From assembly GCF_000498755.1 (NCBI RefSeq), contig NZ_AXUS01000006.1, positions 1 to 64,000 of the forward strand: a DNA stretch of 64,000 nt. The letters run 5' to 3'. The position numbers were made by a program, and so were the translations under genes. Below, piece by piece: positions 62,209 to 64,000 of this stretch; the first letter of the stretch is position 1, and each line of letters starts with the position of its first letter. The notes under the pieces were generated by a model. It was not told the DNA's origin. It saw only the letters and a program-made list of their open reading frames with translations, and did no database searches. The stretch comes from Clostridioides mangenotii TR. Its GTDB lineage: Bacteria > Bacillota > Clostridia > Peptostreptococcales > Peptostreptococcaceae.

Positions 62209-64000
62209 ATGGGAAGTTCTTTGTTAAACGAGCTCAATAATGAGCAAAAACTAGCTGCAAAACATGTTAATGGTCCCTGTCTAGTTGTAGCAGGCCCAGG
62301 ATCAGGTAAGACTAGAGTTATTTCACATAGAATAGTAAATTTAGTAATAAACGAAAATATATCTCCAAAGAAGATTTTAGCAATAAGTTTCACAAAAGCA
62401 TCTTCTACAGAAATGAAAAATAGAACTATATTGCTTAGCGACGATCACAGGATGGGTAGAGTCAACTTTGGGACTTTCCATTCTGTATTTTTTAGGATAC
62501 TTAGATATTTTGAAGGGTATGATTTAAAGAGTTTGATCGATGATAAAACTAAAGTAACTGCTATTAAAGGAATAATGAAGAGTTTAAATGTTGAAGATGC
62601 TGATGACAATGATGTTATTGGAGAAGTGATCAATGAAATTTCATATGTTAAAAATGAATTGATGGACCCTAGGAGTTTTAATTCAAATATTGTTGAGAAA
62701 GGCGATTTTGCAACCTTATATAATATGTACGAAAACTTGAAACATGAGATAAATAAGATTGACTTTGATGATATGCTTATAAAAACATATGAGCTTTTAA
62801 ATAGGGAGAAAAATGCACTTAATGTAGTTAGAAATAAGTACAAATACATTCTTGTAGATGAGTTTCAGGATATTAATAAGGTGCAATTTGAAGTACTTAA
62901 ACTTATAAGTACTCCAGAAAATAATATATTTGTAGTTGGAGATGAAGACCAGAGTATTTACGGTTTTAGAGGGGCAAGACCCGATTTTTTAGTTAAATTT
63001 GAAGAGTATTTTGGAAAAAGTCAAAAGGTAGTACTAGATTCGAATTACAGATCTTACAGTGAGATTTTAAACACTTCAAATAGACTTATAGAAAAAAATA
63101 AAAATAGATATAAAAAGGTAATAAAATCAGAGATTGGTTCAGGAGGAAGTGTAAAGTACATTACTGCAAAAGATTCTGATGATGAGGCAAATAAAATTAT
63201 CGATGAAATTGTCATACAAGTCGAAAATAGAAAAGCTGACTACAGCGATTTTGCTATAATTTACAGAAATAATATTCAGTCAAGAGCCTTTGTTGACATA
63301 CTTATAGACAGGAGAATAAACTTCTCTGTAAAGGATATCCCTATGACGATTTACGATCACTGGGCTTGTAGAGATTTAATTTCTTATCTTAAAATAGGGA
63401 TCGAAAAAGGTAGCAATAATGATTGGATAAAAATAATAAATAAGCCTTTTAGATATATTTCTAGAGATAGTATCAATATGGTTAAGGATGCAGAGGATTT
63501 CCTATTTGCACTTCTAAATAAATGTGAACTGCATAAAAAACAGATAGAAACATTGGAAGATTTGGATATAGATATGAATTACATAAAGGGATTAAGTCCA
63601 GAGTACGCAATCTCTTACATTCGTGAAACATTAGATTACGACAGATATATTCTTGACTACTGTACTAGTAAAAAATAAAAGTAAAAGATATTATGAATAT
63701 ACTTATTGATTTTGGAGATTCTGCCAAAAAGTACAAGACAATTGAAGAGTTTTTAAGACATATTGAAGAAGTTAAATCTGAAATATCAAAAAAGGGTAAA
63801 GATGATGGAAGTGGTATTATGCTTACAACTATGCACAGTTCTAAAGGGCTTGAATTTAAGCATGTTTACGTAGTTGGAGTCGATGAGAATACTATTCCAT
63901 ACAAGACTGAGAAAGAAAAAGATCCTACTGAGTTAGAAAAGCATATTGAAGAAGAGAGAAGACTGCTATATGTTGGTATTACTAGAGCTAAAGAGAGTGT
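62209..64000 (+). CDS. UvrD/PcrA-family DNA helicase, frameshifted, cut by the window end
   Basis: A superfamily 1A helicase. The first frame (489 residues) has Q-motif LNNEQKLAA, Walker A AGPGSGKTR, motif Ia FTKASSTEM, Walker B VDEFQDIN and motif III GDEDQSIYGFRGARPD. It ends at TAA 63676, right after six A. The -1 frame then continues without a gap (IKVKDIMNIL) to TMHSSKGLEF (motif V) and LLYVGITRA (motif VI) at the window edge. The 3' end is missing. The ATG at 62209 follows GGATGGTG. Whether the break is real, an assembly error or recoding cannot be told from sequence alone. Confidence 0.88.
63670..63678 (+). other. A-run followed by stop: frameshift site in the helicase gene
   Basis: Six A (63670-63675) then TAA. 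One extra A would restore AAA AAA ATA AAA (Lys-Lys-Ile-Lys), exactly the codons that an extra A restores in kdpB. Confidence 0.55.

Noticed and set aside
1-64000. CRISPR arrays, insertion sequences, prophage or integrase genes, rRNA operons
   Set aside because: No regularly spaced direct repeats, transposase or phage-like proteins, or rRNA sequence were found; the only tandem repeats seen are the three 9-mers before kynU.

Overview
The window is AT-rich chromosomal DNA of an anaerobic, low-GC Clostridia member. T-box controlled thrS and pheST operons, the infC-rpmI-rplT operon, a YtxC-type sporulation-associated gene, frequent TTG/GTG starts with very G-rich Shine-Dalgarno (SD) sequences, FchA/MetV-type one-carbon genes and a phosphotransbutyrylase-like enzyme all fit. 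The gene order resembles Peptostreptococcaceae (Clostridioides-like) chromosomes as I remember them; I could not search for the species. I see no phage, insertion sequence, rRNA operon or CRISPR array.

Layout. 0.3-8 kb: ytxC, a DUF445 gene, T-box-thrS, a 50-residue membrane peptide, a membrane-anchor-less FtsH (minus strand), then infC (AUU start), rpmI and rplT. 8-13 kb: kynureninase with an Lrp-type regulator, the KtrBA potassium channel and a SpoU methylase. 13-21 kb: T-box-pheST, zapA, a U32 peptidase and a ferredoxin-nitroreductase. 21-29.4 kb: a locus matching flavin-based extracellular electron transfer (EetA, EetB, FMN lipoprotein, ApbE, LysR, UbiA prenyltransferase, NDH-2 with membrane tail, polyprenyl synthase). 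29.5-41 kb: pepD, mutS2, DUF523, argS, a candidate small RNA, three unknown genes, a B12-radical SAM protein, a TPR protein and a Ptb-like enzyme. 41.3-42.1 kb is decayed coding sequence. 42-49 kb: fhs-fchA-folD-metV-metF-lpdA plus gcvH and tRNA-Ser(GCU). 49-59 kb: a MarR regulator with its target gene, then kdpFABC-kdpDE. 59-64 kb: HpaI aldolase, lipoprotein, cysteine hydrolase, a MerR promoter fossil, a membrane protein and a UvrD-family helicase cut by the window end.

How the genes work together. The electron-transfer locus would pass NADH electrons through a (demethyl)menaquinone-type carrier to membrane and surface flavoproteins that ApbE loads with FMN. The tetrahydrofolate genes interconvert formate and methyl-THF and connect to glycine cleavage through LpdA and GcvH; no CO dehydrogenase/acetyl-CoA synthase genes lie beside them. 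Two potassium uptake systems are present: constitutive-looking KtrAB, and inducible Kdp with a recognisable KdpE site.

The points most worth checking are these. kdpB and the helicase gene are both interrupted by the same kind of -1 frameshift, at a poly-A run directly followed by TAA. A candidate ~78-nt RNA carries an exposed CCCCC that is complementary to the G-rich SD sequences of several genes here, including the FMN lipoprotein. FolD lacks the lysine and glutamine needed for cyclohydrolase activity and sits beside FchA, which supplies that activity.
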